Assembly (NCBI RefSeq): GCF_000412185.1
Contig: NZ_ASJA01000002.1
Span: forward strand, 215,524 to 279,523
DNA from: Euryhalocaulis caribicus
GTDB taxonomy: Bacteria; Pseudomonadota; Alphaproteobacteria; Caulobacterales; Maricaulaceae
DNA: 64,000 nt
Direction of reading: 5' to 3'
Part shown: piece by piece, positions 46,414 to 54,908 of the stretch
Layout: each line of letters starts with the position of its first letter
Numbering within the stretch: position 1 is the first letter of the stretch
Notes under the pieces: generated by a model
What the model was told of the DNA's origin: nothing
Seen by the model: only the letters and a program-made list of their open reading frames with translations
Database searches by the model: none
Made by a program: the position numbers and the translations under genes

Positions 46414-48135
46414 ATGATTGTCGTCTCTGAAGACGCTATCCGGCGCAACAAGGAAGCGGGGTGGTGGACGGAAGTCCGCCTCACAGACCTGCTTGACGAG
46501 CAGGCCGCGCAGACCCCGGACCGGGAAGCCCTTGTCGATGCGCCCAATCGCGAAAGACTGATGAGCGGCGCGCCACGCCGCCTGACCTGGGCCGAGGTGA
46601 GCGATGAGGCATGGCGCTTTGCCGCCCTGCTGAACCGGGTAGGACTGAAGAAGGACGATGTCCTGCTCACCCAGCTGCCCAATATTGTCGAATATGTCGC
46701 GATATATCTGGCCGCCTGGCGGCTGGGGATCATTGTCACCCCGCTTCCGGTGCAGCATCGCGAGAAAGAGGCCCGGTTCGCCGCGGAGAAAACAGGCGCC
46801 AAGGCCATTCTGACGGCGCGGAATATTCTGGGCCGGGACCATCTGGCCTTGATGCGCGGCGTGAAAGCGGTCAGCCCCTCTGTCGAAACCTTGCTGGCGT
46901 TCGACGCCGGGGATGATGACGACACGGTCGATATTGGCGGTGCGCTCGCCCGTATCCGTGACGCCGACATCGTCCAGGCCCGCGAGGCGGCGGAATCGGC
47001 CGCCATGACCGCGCATGACGTGGCGACGATATGCTGGACTTCGGGGACCGAAGCGGTGCCGAAAGGCGTGCCGCGCAATCACAATGAATGGCGGCTGATC
47101 GCCGAATTCCAGATTTCGGCGGTGGAGCTGCAGCCGGGAACGCGGATGCTGGTCCCCTTCCCGATGGTGAATATGAGCGGCGTGGGCAGCGGTATCGTGC
47201 TCTGGTTGCGGCTGGGCGGGGCGATGGTGCTCCATCACCCGTTCGACCTGGACCTGTTCCTGTCCCAGCTGCGTGATGAGGAAATCGATTACACGGTCAC
47301 CGCGCCCGCGGTTCTCAATCGCCTGCTCAATGAGCGTGAAAAACTGGCCGGCATCGATTTTCGCCGGCTGGCGGGCCTCGGGTCAGGCTCCGCCCCGCTC
47401 TCCGAATGGATGGTCCGCACTTGGCGGGACGATTACGGCGTCGACCTCAATAATAACTACGGGTCGAACGAGGGCGCGGGCCTTGTCTCGAGCTGTCTAG
47501 ATGTCCCCGATCCGGCGGAGCGGGCGGTGTATTTTCCCCGCTTCGGCGATCGGCGGTTCGACTGGAAGCACATATTCGGGCAGGCGCTGGAGTGCCGTCT
47601 TGTGGACCCGGACACGGGGGAGGAAGTCACCGGTCCGGGCCGCCCGGGCGAGCTGTTGACCCGCGGTCCGACCGTCTTTTCAGGCTACTGGGAGGCGCCA
47701 GAGCTGACCGAGGCCGCCTTTGACAAGGATGGCTGGTTCCGAACCGGAGACCTGTTCGAGATCGATGGACCGGACGATAAATATTTCCGCTTTGTCGGGC
47801 GCTGCAAGGATATCGTCGTGCGCGGCGGCATGAATATCTCCTGCGAGGAGGTGGAAGGATATCTGAACGCGCATCCGGCCGTGACCGAGGCCGCAATTAT
47901 CGGCGCCCCGGATCCGGTCATGGGCGAACGGATTTGCGCCTGCGTCGTGGCGGCGGATAAGCCGCCGGACAAGGACGCATTGAACGCCTATCTGCGGTCG
48001 GAGTGGCAGATCGCCGTCTATAAGCAGATCGAACGGCTGGAGTTTTTTGACGCCCTGCCCCGCAACCCCATCGGCAAGGTGTTGAAGCGTGAACTGCGGG
48101 ACGAAATCAGCCGCCGCGGCGATGCGGCGGCCTGA
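46414..48135 (+). CDS. AMP-binding acyl-CoA ligase
   Basis: An ANL-superfamily ligase of 573 residues activating an unknown carboxylic acid to its CoA thioester. P-loop ATICWTSGTEAVPKGVPRNH (with EAV replacing the usual TG pair), NNYGSNEG as the A5 motif, GRPGELLTRGPTVFSGYW, WFRTGDLFEIDG, and the C-terminal Lys in PRNPIGKVLKREL. The A3 substitution is unusual but not disabling by itself. Co-directional with the APH-like kinase, 11 nt apart. Confidence 0.9.
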   Translation: MIVVSEDAIRRNKEAGWWTEVRLTDLLDEQAAQTPDREALVDAPNRERLMSGAPRRLTWAEVSDEAWRFAALLNRVGLKKDDVLLTQLPNIVEYVAIYLAAWRLGIIVTPLPVQHREKEARFAAEKTGAKAILTARNILGRDHLALMRGVKAVSPSVETLLAFDAGDDDDTVDIGGALARIRDADIVQAREAAESAAMTAHDVATICWTSGTEAVPKGVPRNHNEWRLIAEFQISAVELQPGTRMLVPFPMVNMSGVGSGIVLWLRLGGAMVLHHPFDLDLFLSQLRDEEIDYTVTAPAVLNRLLNEREKLAGIDFRRLAGLGSGSAPLSEWMVRTWRDDYGVDLNNNYGSNEGAGLVSSCLDVPDPAERAVYFPRFGDRRFDWKHIFGQALECRLVDPDTGEEVTGPGRPGELLTRGPTVFSGYWEAPELTEAAFDKDGWFRTGDLFEIDGPDDKYFRFVGRCKDIVVRGGMNISCEEVEGYLNAHPAVTEAAIIGAPDPVMGERICACVVAADKPPDKDALNAYLRSEWQIAVYKQIERLEFFDALPRNPIGKVLKRELRDEISRRGDAAA

Positions 48136-48186
48136 TCGCGCGGCGGGCCGCACCCTCTGACAGCTTCTTTGTTGCGTTGCACAATA

Positions 48187-48272
48187 ACCGGCGCTAGACA
48201 CCCGGCAACCGCTTGGAGCCGGTGAGACCCCGGCTGGCTATTCCGGCCGCCAATCCGCCGGACAACTCTAAA
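48187..48272 (+). promoter_or_regulatory. structured leader upstream of SulP, riboswitch-like
   Basis: Four GC-rich segments can pair in competing ways. CCGGC (48202-48206) pairs with GCCGG (48218-48222), or that same GCCGG pairs with CCGGC (48230-48234). GGCTGG (48232-48237) pairs with CCGGCC (48243-48248). Mutually exclusive stems are the hallmark of a switching leader. Orphan 'sul1'-type RNA elements are known upstream of alphaproteobacterial SulP genes; I cannot confirm identity with that family from memory of its consensus. Confidence 0.45.
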
Positions 48273-48340
48273 AGACCCATCCATGCCCGCTGCGTATCGC
48301 CGAAACCGGTCCGCGGACGGCGTGGCTGTATGAAAACGCC

Positions 48341-49825
48341 ATGTTCAATCTCCAGACTTACCGGGCCGAATGGTTCGGCAATATCCGCCGCGATGTGTTG
48401 TCCGGCCTCGTGGTCGCGCTGGCGCTGATCCCCGAAGCCATCGCGTTTTCGATCATTGCGGGCGTCGATCCGAAGATCGGGCTTTATGCCTCCTTCTCCA
48501 TCGCCGTGATCATCGCCTTTACCGGTGGACGGCCCGGCATGATCTCCGCCGCCACCGCCGCCACGGCGGTTCTGATGGTGACGCTGGTGAAGGATTACGG
48601 GCTGCAATATCTGCTGGCCGCGACGGTGCTGGCCGGGTTGCTACAGATCGGCGCGGGGCTGTTGCGGCTGGGCGATCTGATGCGGTTCGTCTCGCGCTCG
48701 GTGATGACCGGGTTTGTGAACGCGCTGGCCATCCTGATCTTCATGGCGCAACTGCCGGAACTTATCGGCGTACCCTGGCTGACCTATGTGATGGTCGCCG
48801 CCGGTCTGGCGATCATCTATCTGTTCCCGCGCCTGACCCGGGCGATACCGTCGCCGCTGGTCTGTATCGTCATTCTGACCGGGGTCGCGATGTATTTCGG
48901 GTTTGATCTGCGCACCGTGGGCGATATGGGCGAGCTGCCGGACACGCTGCCGGTTTTCCTGATCCCCGACATTCCGCTGAACCTGGAAACCCTGCGCATC
49001 ATCCTGCCCTATTCGGCGGCGGTGGCCGCTGTCGGCTTGCTGGAGTCATTGATGACGGCGTCCCTCGTCGATGAGCTGACCGACACGTCCAGCAACAAGA
49101 ACCGGGAATGTATCGGCCAGGGCGTCGCCAACACGGCCACGGGCTTTATCGGCGGCATGGCGGGCTGCGCGATGATTGGCCAGTCCATGATCAATGTGAA
49201 ATCTGGCGGCCGCGGACGGCTTTCGGCGTTCTGCGCGGGCGCCTTCCTGATCTTCCTGATCGTCGTGCTGGGCGACTGGGTGAAACAGATTCCCATGGCG
49301 GCGCTGGTCGCCATCATGATCATGGTCTCCATCGGCACGTTCAGCTGGTCCTCGATCAAGGATCTGCGCCATCATCCGCGCAGCTCCTCTGCGGTGATGC
49401 TGGCGACGGTGGTCTGCGTTGTATTCACGCACAACCTAGCCATCGGGGTGCTGGTCGGCGTGCTGCTTTCGGGCATCTTCTTCGCCTGGAAGATCGCGCA
49501 GATTTTCCGTGTCACCTCAACCCTGTCGCAAGACGGCCGCTCACGCACCTATGTGGTTGAAGGACAGGTCTTCTTCGCCTCGGCTTCGCAATTCACGGAG
49601 TCTTTCGACTTCAAGGAGGCGCTGGAGCGTGTGACCATCGATGTCAGCCGCGCCCATATCTGGGATATTTCCAGCGTATCGGCGCTGGACATGGCGGTGC
49701 TGAAATTCCGCCGGGAGGGCGCGGAGGTGGATATCGTGGGCCTGAACGAGGCCAGCGAAACCATTGTCGACCGGCTGGCCATCCATGACAAACCCGGCGC
49801 GCTCGACCGGCTGATGGGGCATTAG
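48341..49825 (+). CDS. SulP-family anion transporter with STAS domain
   Basis: Inner-membrane SLC26/SulP transporter of 494 residues. About 11-14 spans begin [25 protein letters not shown] (the SulP signature), with [16 protein letters not shown] and [20 protein letters not shown] in the core. The C-terminal STAS domain starts near residue 405 ([33 protein letters not shown]). Sulfate, bicarbonate or dicarboxylate are possible substrates. No strong SD is visible before the ATG. A Usp gene follows after 9 nt. Confidence 0.92.
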   Translation: MFNLQTYRAEWFGNIRRDVLSGLVVALALIPEAIAFSIIAGVDPKIGLYASFSIAVIIAFTGGRPGMISAATAATAVLMVTLVKDYGLQYLLAATVLAGLLQIGAGLLRLGDLMRFVSRSVMTGFVNALAILIFMAQLPELIGVPWLTYVMVAAGLAIIYLFPRLTRAIPSPLVCIVILTGVAMYFGFDLRTVGDMGELPDTLPVFLIPDIPLNLETLRIILPYSAAVAAVGLLESLMTASLVDELTDTSSNKNRECIGQGVANTATGFIGGMAGCAMIGQSMINVKSGGRGRLSAFCAGAFLIFLIVVLGDWVKQIPMAALVAIMIMVSIGTFSWSSIKDLRHHPRSSSAVMLATVVCVVFTHNLAIGVLVGVLLSGIFFAWKIAQIFRVTSTLSQDGRSRTYVVEGQVFFASASQFTESFDFKEALERVTIDVSRAHIWDISSVSALDMAVLKFRREGAEVDIVGLNEASETIVDRLAIHDKPGALDRLMGH

Positions 49826-49834
49826 GGGATTATC

Positions 49835-50689
49835 ATGAGCAGGATTATCGCACTCATCGACGGCTCCCTCTACGCAAAGAGCGTCTGTGACTACTCCGCA
49901 TGGATCGCCGAACGCACCGGAGCCGGGGTCGATCTCCTTCATATTCTGGGAAGGCGCGAGACCGAAAGCGCTCCCGCCAATCTCAGCGGCAGCGTCGGGC
50001 TGGGCGCCCGGTCCTCCCTGCTGGCCGAGCTTGGCGAGCTGGACGCGCAGCGCGCCAAGCTGGCGCAACAGCGCGGCTGGGCGATCCTTGAGGATGGCGA
50101 GGCGGCGCTGGAAGCGGCGGGGGTCCACGATATCGCCGTCAAGTTGCGCTTTGGCGACCTGCTGGAGACGATGGAGAAATTCGAACCCGACGCCCGCGTT
50201 ATCGTGATTGGCAAGCGCGGCGAGGGCGCCGATTTCGCCAAGGGCCATCTCGGCTCCAATCTGGAGCGGATCGTCCGGGCCAGCCAGAAGCCGGTCTTCG
50301 TCGCTTCGCGCGAATACAAGCCGGTCAAACGGGTTCTGATTGCTTATGATGGCGGGGCCAGCAGCCGCAAGGCCGTGGAAATGGTCGCGTCCAGCCCGCT
50401 GTTCGAAGGGCTCGCGATCCGCCTTCTCATGGCGGGGCCGGAATCCGCAGAGAACCGCAAGGCCCTGGACGATGCGAAATCCCGCTTTGCGGACTCGGGG
50501 CGGGAGGCGGAAACCGAAATCGTCTCCGGCCAGCCGGAAAGACTGATCGGCGAGATCGTGGAAGGTGGCGGGGCGGATCTGCTGGTCATGGGCGCCTACG
50601 GACATTCGCGCATCCGTAACCTGATCATCGGCTCGACCACCGCGGAAATGGTGCGATCCTGCAAGATACCGGTGCTCTTGTTCCGCTAG
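49835..50689 (+). CDS. tandem universal stress protein
   Basis: A 284-residue protein with two UspA domains. The first starts MSRIIALIDGSLYAKSVCDYSAWIA and holds VIVIGKRGEG; the second starts KRVLIAYDGGASSRKAVEMVA and ends with the ATP-binding signature LLVMGAYGHSRIRNLIIGSTTAEMV (G-2x-G-9x-G-ST). Co-directional with SulP at 9 nt; Usp-SulP pairings are frequent and suggest control of transport. Confidence 0.93.
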   Translation: MSRIIALIDGSLYAKSVCDYSAWIAERTGAGVDLLHILGRRETESAPANLSGSVGLGARSSLLAELGELDAQRAKLAQQRGWAILEDGEAALEAAGVHDIAVKLRFGDLLETMEKFEPDARVIVIGKRGEGADFAKGHLGSNLERIVRASQKPVFVASREYKPVKRVLIAYDGGASSRKAVEMVASSPLFEGLAIRLLMAGPESAENRKALDDAKSRFADSGREAETEIVSGQPERLIGEIVEGGGADLLVMGAYGHSRIRNLIIGSTTAEMVRSCKIPVLLFR

Positions 50690-50726
50690 ACCTGTCTCCG
50701 CTTCTCAAATGCAGGTTTGATGCTAA

Positions 50727-50770
50727 TCTCCGCCCCGGGGTCGTCTGAAAAGACGCAATCGGGGCGGGGA
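50727..50770 (+). promoter_or_regulatory. long GNRA-capped hairpin upstream of the polysaccharide cluster
   Basis: An 11-bp stem TCTCCGCCCCG (50727-50737)/CGGGGCGGGGA (50760-50770, one GU pair) leads through a symmetric 4x4 internal loop (GGGT/CAAT) into CGTCT/AGACG closed by a GAAA tetraloop (50747-50750). It lies 74 nt before the Wzy-type gene. There is no U-tract, so it is not a standard terminator. A second pair GATTTC/GAAATC at about 50798-50829 follows. It is a good candidate for a regulatory RNA of the cluster. Confidence 0.5.
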
Positions 50771-50843
50771 AATGGACTTTGGAAATATTAGCGAGATGAT
50801 TTCCCGGCGATTAGCGGCTTCCTGAAATCGGGGTCACACAGGA

Positions 50844-52241
50844 ATGCGCCTGAACCCGAATTCGAATAAAGGCGGCGCAGGAACGGGCGGAAATTTCACC
50901 GACGCGCGATCAATCAGCCTGATTTTACTGGCGCTCCTTTTCGGGGGGCATCTTGCCTATGGAGCGAACAGCGCGGCGCTGGCGCTATGGTTCTCAGCGG
51001 CGCTCTTCGCGGTGTGCGCCGTTTGCGCCGCCACCGCGCGGCCGGACCGTCTGAGGCACGCTTTGCGTCAGGGCCGTGTTCCGGGCTTGCTGCTGCTCGT
51101 AGTCGCTGCAGGGGGCTGCCTTCAGCTGGCGGGACCGTGGCCCGGGGCGGCGCATCCGGCCTGGGACTGGTTGGGCGATGGCGGCGCGATCACGCTGGAC
51201 CGTGATGCGACAGTACGGGAATTGATCAAGCTGGCGGCGCTGGGCGCCGCCTTCCTGAGCGGCGCCGTCATCGGGGCCGGTCAGCGCAGCAGCGCCCGTT
51301 TCTTTCAGATGTTCCTGTATTTTGCGGCCGTTTACAGCGCGCTGGCCTTTATCGGCTTCTGTACGGATCAGCTTGGACTCAGCGCCTTTGGCGCGGCGCG
51401 CGCGGGACGCCTCCATGCCAGCTTCCTGTCCGCCAATAACGCCGCAAGCGTTTTTGGCGTTTTCATGCTGATGGCGGCGGCGCGATTGATGCTGGTTGGC
51501 GAACGCGCGCCGCGCGCCTTTCCAAACCAGGTGGCGCGGCTGGAGTATTTTCTGAAGCGGGCCGGGTTTCCCATTGCCCTGTTGCTGCTTTCCCTGACCT
51601 GTCTAGCGCTGACCGCCTCGCGCGGCGGCCTTCTCTCCGCCGGCGCGGGTCTGCTGGTGCTTCTGCTGGCAGGCCTGACAGACCGGGAAAGGCGCTGGCG
51701 CGCGGCGGGTCCGTTTGCCTTGCTTCTGTTCTTTCTGGCTGGCGTCTGGATTGTATCGGGGGACCTGACATCTGCGCGTTTTGCCGATCTCGCGCCCGGC
51801 GCTGAAAGCCGCGCCACGGCATTTTCCGCGCACTGGCGCGCTTTTCTGGACGCGCCATTCTGGGGTTACGGCCTCGGCGCGTTCAATGCCGTAAACGACA
51901 TGATCCAGACTCGCCAGAACTACCAGGCGCTTCATACGCTGGGCGCGGCCCATAATGTTTACCTGCAATGGCTGGAAGAGGGCGGTCTGGCGCTCTCCCT
52001 GCCGATGTTCGGGGCGGTGGCGATTGTTCTTTACCGGGTTGCGCGCGGCAGCCTGATGCGTCAAGGGCCGCGTATATGGCTTGGCGCGGTGATGGGCGCG
52101 TCGGCGCTCATCCTGATGCATGGCGCGGTGGATTATGCCCTTCAGGTTCCGTCCATCGCCGCCATGTGGGCGATCTTTCTGGGCCTTGGTGCGGGATTGT
52201 CCCGAAGGCGCGAAAGTCCGCCGGGTCGCGTGCGCGGCTAG
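50844..52241 (+). CDS. O-antigen ligase/Wzy-type polysaccharide polymerase
   Basis: A 465-residue integral membrane protein with about 10-11 spans and the O-antigen-ligase/Wzy_C signature region: a large periplasmic loop ending FWGYGLGAFNAVNDM...LGAAHNVYLQWLEEGGLALSLPM, where the His and Glu residues of the ligase/polymerase family lie. It polymerises or transfers glycans on the periplasmic face. First gene of the exopolysaccharide block. Its stop interlocks with the convergent TPR-like gene (CTAG). Confidence 0.83.
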   Translation: MRLNPNSNKGGAGTGGNFTDARSISLILLALLFGGHLAYGANSAALALWFSAALFAVCAVCAATARPDRLRHALRQGRVPGLLLLVVAAGGCLQLAGPWPGAAHPAWDWLGDGGAITLDRDATVRELIKLAALGAAFLSGAVIGAGQRSSARFFQMFLYFAAVYSALAFIGFCTDQLGLSAFGAARAGRLHASFLSANNAASVFGVFMLMAAARLMLVGERAPRAFPNQVARLEYFLKRAGFPIALLLLSLTCLALTASRGGLLSAGAGLLVLLLAGLTDRERRWRAAGPFALLLFFLAGVWIVSGDLTSARFADLAPGAESRATAFSAHWRAFLDAPFWGYGLGAFNAVNDMIQTRQNYQALHTLGAAHNVYLQWLEEGGLALSLPMFGAVAIVLYRVARGSLMRQGPRIWLGAVMGASALILMHGAVDYALQVPSIAAMWAIFLGLGAGLSRRRESPPGRVRG

Positions 52242-52840
52242 TCCGGAGCGGCGGAGAGAAACGCCCCGGCGGCGGCTCGGCCTTGCGGGTTGGAGATGTC
52301 CTCGGCGTAGCCCCTGAACCAGCGGCGCCCGCGCGGCGTAAGCAGCTCCGCCTCCAGACTTCTCTGCGCCGCAAGTCGCGTGTCGGGGTGAACCGCCATC
52401 CAGTTTTCCAGCGTGAAGCCGATCCGCCAGCGCCGAAGTCCGGCATCGCCGAAGGGCGCGCTCAGGAAAGACCGCTCCAGATACAGCGCCGCATCCTCGC
52501 TCATGCCATTTGCCTCACGTTCCAGATACGCCAGTCGCGCCCAGGCGCCGGCGTCGGTTGGGCACCGGCGCAGCGTGGCCATGGACAGACTGGCGGCGCC
52601 TTCGCGATCCCCGGCCCCCCGCGCCGCCCTGTCCGCCAGAATATCGGTGAGGGACGCTGTATGGAGCCAGGGCGGATTTGCGGGGACCCTCTCGACGGGC
52701 GGCGCGCCATGGAGCAGGCTGGCGCGGGTTTCCAGAGCGGCCAGCGCGCCGGCCAAAGCCGCGCCCAGCAGCGCCGCCGCGCAAACGAACGCACGCGGCC
52801 CAGCCAGACGGCGTGGAAAAATTGTTACCAGTTCGGGCAT
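52238..52840 (-). CDS. membrane-anchored protein of unknown function in the EPS locus
   Basis: Not confidently recognised. A 200-residue product with an N-terminal membrane anchor (AFVCAAALLGAALAGALAAL) and a helical, TPR-like periplasmic part (GAWARLAYLEREANGMSEDAALYLERSFLSAPF, RRWRIGFTLENWMAVHP). Proteins of this shape accompany EPS polymerase genes in some alphaproteobacteria. It is the only minus-strand gene in the block, sandwiched between the Wzy-type gene and the phosphatase. Confidence 0.6.
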   Translation of the reverse strand: MPELVTIFPRRLAGPRAFVCAAALLGAALAGALAALETRASLLHGAPPVERVPANPPWLHTASLTDILADRAARGAGDREGAASLSMATLRRCPTDAGAWARLAYLEREANGMSEDAALYLERSFLSAPFGDAGLRRWRIGFTLENWMAVHPDTRLAAQRSLEAELLTPRGRRWFRGYAEDISNPQGRAAAGAFLSAAPD

Positions 52841-52852
52841 AAAGAAACCGCG

Positions 52853-53611
52853 ATGTTCAAGTTCTTCCGCTCCCGGTCCAGCCAGCCCGTCATTCCCGAC
52901 GGTCTGACCGTCTATGCGGTGGGCGACATTCATGGCCGTGACGATCTGTTGCGCACTCTACTGGAACAGATCGAGGCGCGGGAAGAGCCGCCAGAGACGC
53001 GCCGCTATATTTTCCTGGGCGATTATGTCGACCGGGGCCCCGATTCCCGGGCCGTGATCGACCGGCTGATCGCCCTGTCCCGAGAGCGAAGCGCGGTGTT
53101 CCTGAAAGGCAATCACGAAGCGGCCTTGCTGGGGTTTCTCGATGATGCGCGCTGGGGGCCGCAATGGGCGCAGTTCGGCGGCGCCGAAACCCTGCAATCC
53201 TACGGCGTGTCCGCCCCGCTCCGCGACGAACCGGACGTCTGGGAGGAAACCCGGGCGCAATTCCGCGAGGCGTTTCCCGACGCTCACCGGCGGTTCTGCG
53301 AGGCGCTGACCCTCAGCGAGGCGCTGGGCGGTTATTTCTTCGTGCATGCCGGAGTGCGGCCCGGCGCGCCGCTGAATGAACAGGCGGAAGACGATCTTTT
53401 ACGGATCCGCAACGATTTTCTGGACGATGACCGGCCGCTGGAAAGGGTCGTGGTTCATGGTCATACGCCGCATGAAACCGCCTATCGCGACCATCGCCGG
53501 CTGTCGCTGGACACCGGCGCCTATATAACGGGCCGCCTGACCGCCGCCCGGCTGGAATCAGATTCCGTGGAAATCATTCAAGCCGTTTCTCCGGGCCTTG
53601 ATCCGTCTTGA
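52853..53611 (+). CDS. PPP-family serine/threonine-type metallophosphatase
   Basis: A 252-residue bimetallic phosphoesterase with the complete PPP signature: VGDIHGRDDLL, FLGDYVDRGPDS, LKGNHEAALL, then FVHAGVRPG and VVHGHTPHE. Bacterial relatives dephosphorylate proteins or cleave diadenosine polyphosphates. Start at ATG 52853; the same frame is open far upstream to 51968 but that part only mirrors other genes. Location in the locus that also encodes a tyrosine autokinase suggests a role in its phosphorylation cycle (inference). Confidence 0.88.
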   Translation: MFKFFRSRSSQPVIPDGLTVYAVGDIHGRDDLLRTLLEQIEAREEPPETRRYIFLGDYVDRGPDSRAVIDRLIALSRERSAVFLKGNHEAALLGFLDDARWGPQWAQFGGAETLQSYGVSAPLRDEPDVWEETRAQFREAFPDAHRRFCEALTLSEALGGYFFVHAGVRPGAPLNEQAEDDLLRIRNDFLDDDRPLERVVVHGHTPHETAYRDHRRLSLDTGAYITGRLTAARLESDSVEIIQAVSPGLDPS

Positions 53612-53666
53612 GCTTGCAATACAGAGGCGGCTAAGGTGCGCCGGGAACGGAAACGGGGCGAACGTC

Positions 53667-54239
53667 ATGAAATTCATGTTGAAACTTCTGGCGGCCACTT
53701 TTGCGGCGGCTGTCATCGCGGCCTGCGCGACGACGCCCTCCGCCCAGCCTGGAGCCGATTCCGGCGCAACCCGCGACGAGGTGCGCTATCGGCTTGGCGC
53801 GGGTGACGAGCTGCGCCTGATCGTTTTCGATGAAGAAGAATTGTCGGGCGAATTCATGGTCGGAGGCGCGGGAACCGTCGCCCTTCCCCTGATCGGCGAT
53901 GTGGAAGCGGAAGGACTGACGCTTGTCCAGTTCCAGGAAGCGGTCGAACAGAAACTCGCCAATGGCTATCTCAATGACCCGCGCGTCAGCGTCGAGGTTC
54001 TTAATTACCGGCCCTATTTCATCCTCGGCGAAGTCAACACGCCGGGCGAGTATCCCTATCGCGAGGGTCTGACGGTGCTGAATGCCGTGGCGACCGCCGA
54101 GGGGTTCTCCTACCGCGCTGATTCCAAGCGGGTTTTCATAAAGCGAGGCGGTGCGGACGGCGAACGCGAGTATCAGCTGACCCCCGAAACGCGGATACAA
54201 CCAGGCGACACAATTCGCATTCCGGAACGCTTTTTCTGA
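53667..54239 (+). CDS. polysaccharide export lipoprotein (Wza/GumB type)
   Basis: Outer-membrane export channel component. A 190-residue lipoprotein: lipobox IAAC (Cys18), Poly_export domain YRLGAGDELRLIVFDEEELSGEF...VGGAGTVALPLIGDVEAEGLTLVQF, then one SLBB domain (YFILGEVNTPGEYPYREGLTVLNAVATAEGF). It lacks the long C-terminal helix of Wza, like GumB. Start at ATG 53667. A small hairpin ATTCTC/GAGAAT (54267-54282) lies in the 186 bp before the next gene. Confidence 0.92.
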   Translation: MKFMLKLLAATFAAAVIAACATTPSAQPGADSGATRDEVRYRLGAGDELRLIVFDEEELSGEFMVGGAGTVALPLIGDVEAEGLTLVQFQEAVEQKLANGYLNDPRVSVEVLNYRPYFILGEVNTPGEYPYREGLTVLNAVATAEGFSYRADSKRVFIKRGGADGEREYQLTPETRIQPGDTIRIPERFF

Positions 54240-54425
54240 TCCCTGTAATCGGCCGCGTTCATCCAGATTCTCTTGCGAGAATTTGTCGTGACAGAGTCGC
54301 GGCGCCACCAAAAATTCAAACTAGCCGGCGAATTCTTGTCTTGAGCCAGTCGCTCCAAGACACTAGCGTGCTTTAGAATTTATTAACTTGCAGCATTTGC
54401 GGGTTATTTTTCGGGGGAGGGACGC

Positions 54426-54851
54426 ATGTTCCGAAAAACTGTTCTCACCGGACTCTGTCTGGCTCTGACGCCGGCCATGGCTGTATCCCCTGCGGGCGCG
54501 GCCAGCCTGGCGGCCATGATGCAGGTCGATCCGGCGTCGCTGGCGACCGAGATCATCGACGCCATGGCGGCGATGCCGGAAACGTCCACGCCCGAACAGA
54601 TCGCAGCCGAAATCAACCGGGTGCTGGCTTTGTCCGGCGCAACGGCGGACGAGGCGCTGGAGGCGCTGGCGTTGGTTCAGGACGCGCTGATCGAAGGCTC
54701 CGCCGCCGATCAGGCGGTCGAGCTTGTCCGCGCGCAGATCCAGGCGACCGGCGAAGTGGCGACGGGCGCCGGCGGCGGCGATGGCGGCGCGCCCACGCCG
54801 CCCCCGCCCGGCGGCGGCGATGGCGGATCGGACTACGACACGGGCGGCTAG
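54426..54851 (+). CDS. small secreted Ala-rich protein with Gly/Pro/Asp tail
   Basis: Not recognised. The 141-residue product has a signal peptide ending AGAAS, then a helical region of about 90 residues with regularly spaced Ala, Leu and Glu (DEALEALALVQDALIEGSAADQAVELVRAQ split by short loops). The tail is low-complexity: GGGDGGAPTPPPPGGGDGG and SDYDTGG. A strong SD (GGGGGAGG) precedes the ATG. It lies between the export lipoprotein and the barrel gene, implying a structural or scaffold role at the cell surface (inference). Confidence 0.65.
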   Translation: MFRKTVLTGLCLALTPAMAVSPAGAASLAAMMQVDPASLATEIIDAMAAMPETSTPEQIAAEINRVLALSGATADEALEALALVQDALIEGSAADQAVELVRAQIQATGEVATGAGGGDGGAPTPPPPGGGDGGSDYDTGG

Positions 54852-54908
54852 AGACCGCCTGCCTGCTTGATCGCGGCGCGCGGTTTCCAACGGAATGAGT
54901 GTGGAATC

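Noticed and set aside
51968..52852. N-terminal extension of the phosphatase frame
   Set aside because: The extra 295 residues overlap the Wzy-type gene and mirror the minus-strand gene at 52238; the PPP family N-terminus fits the ATG at 52853.
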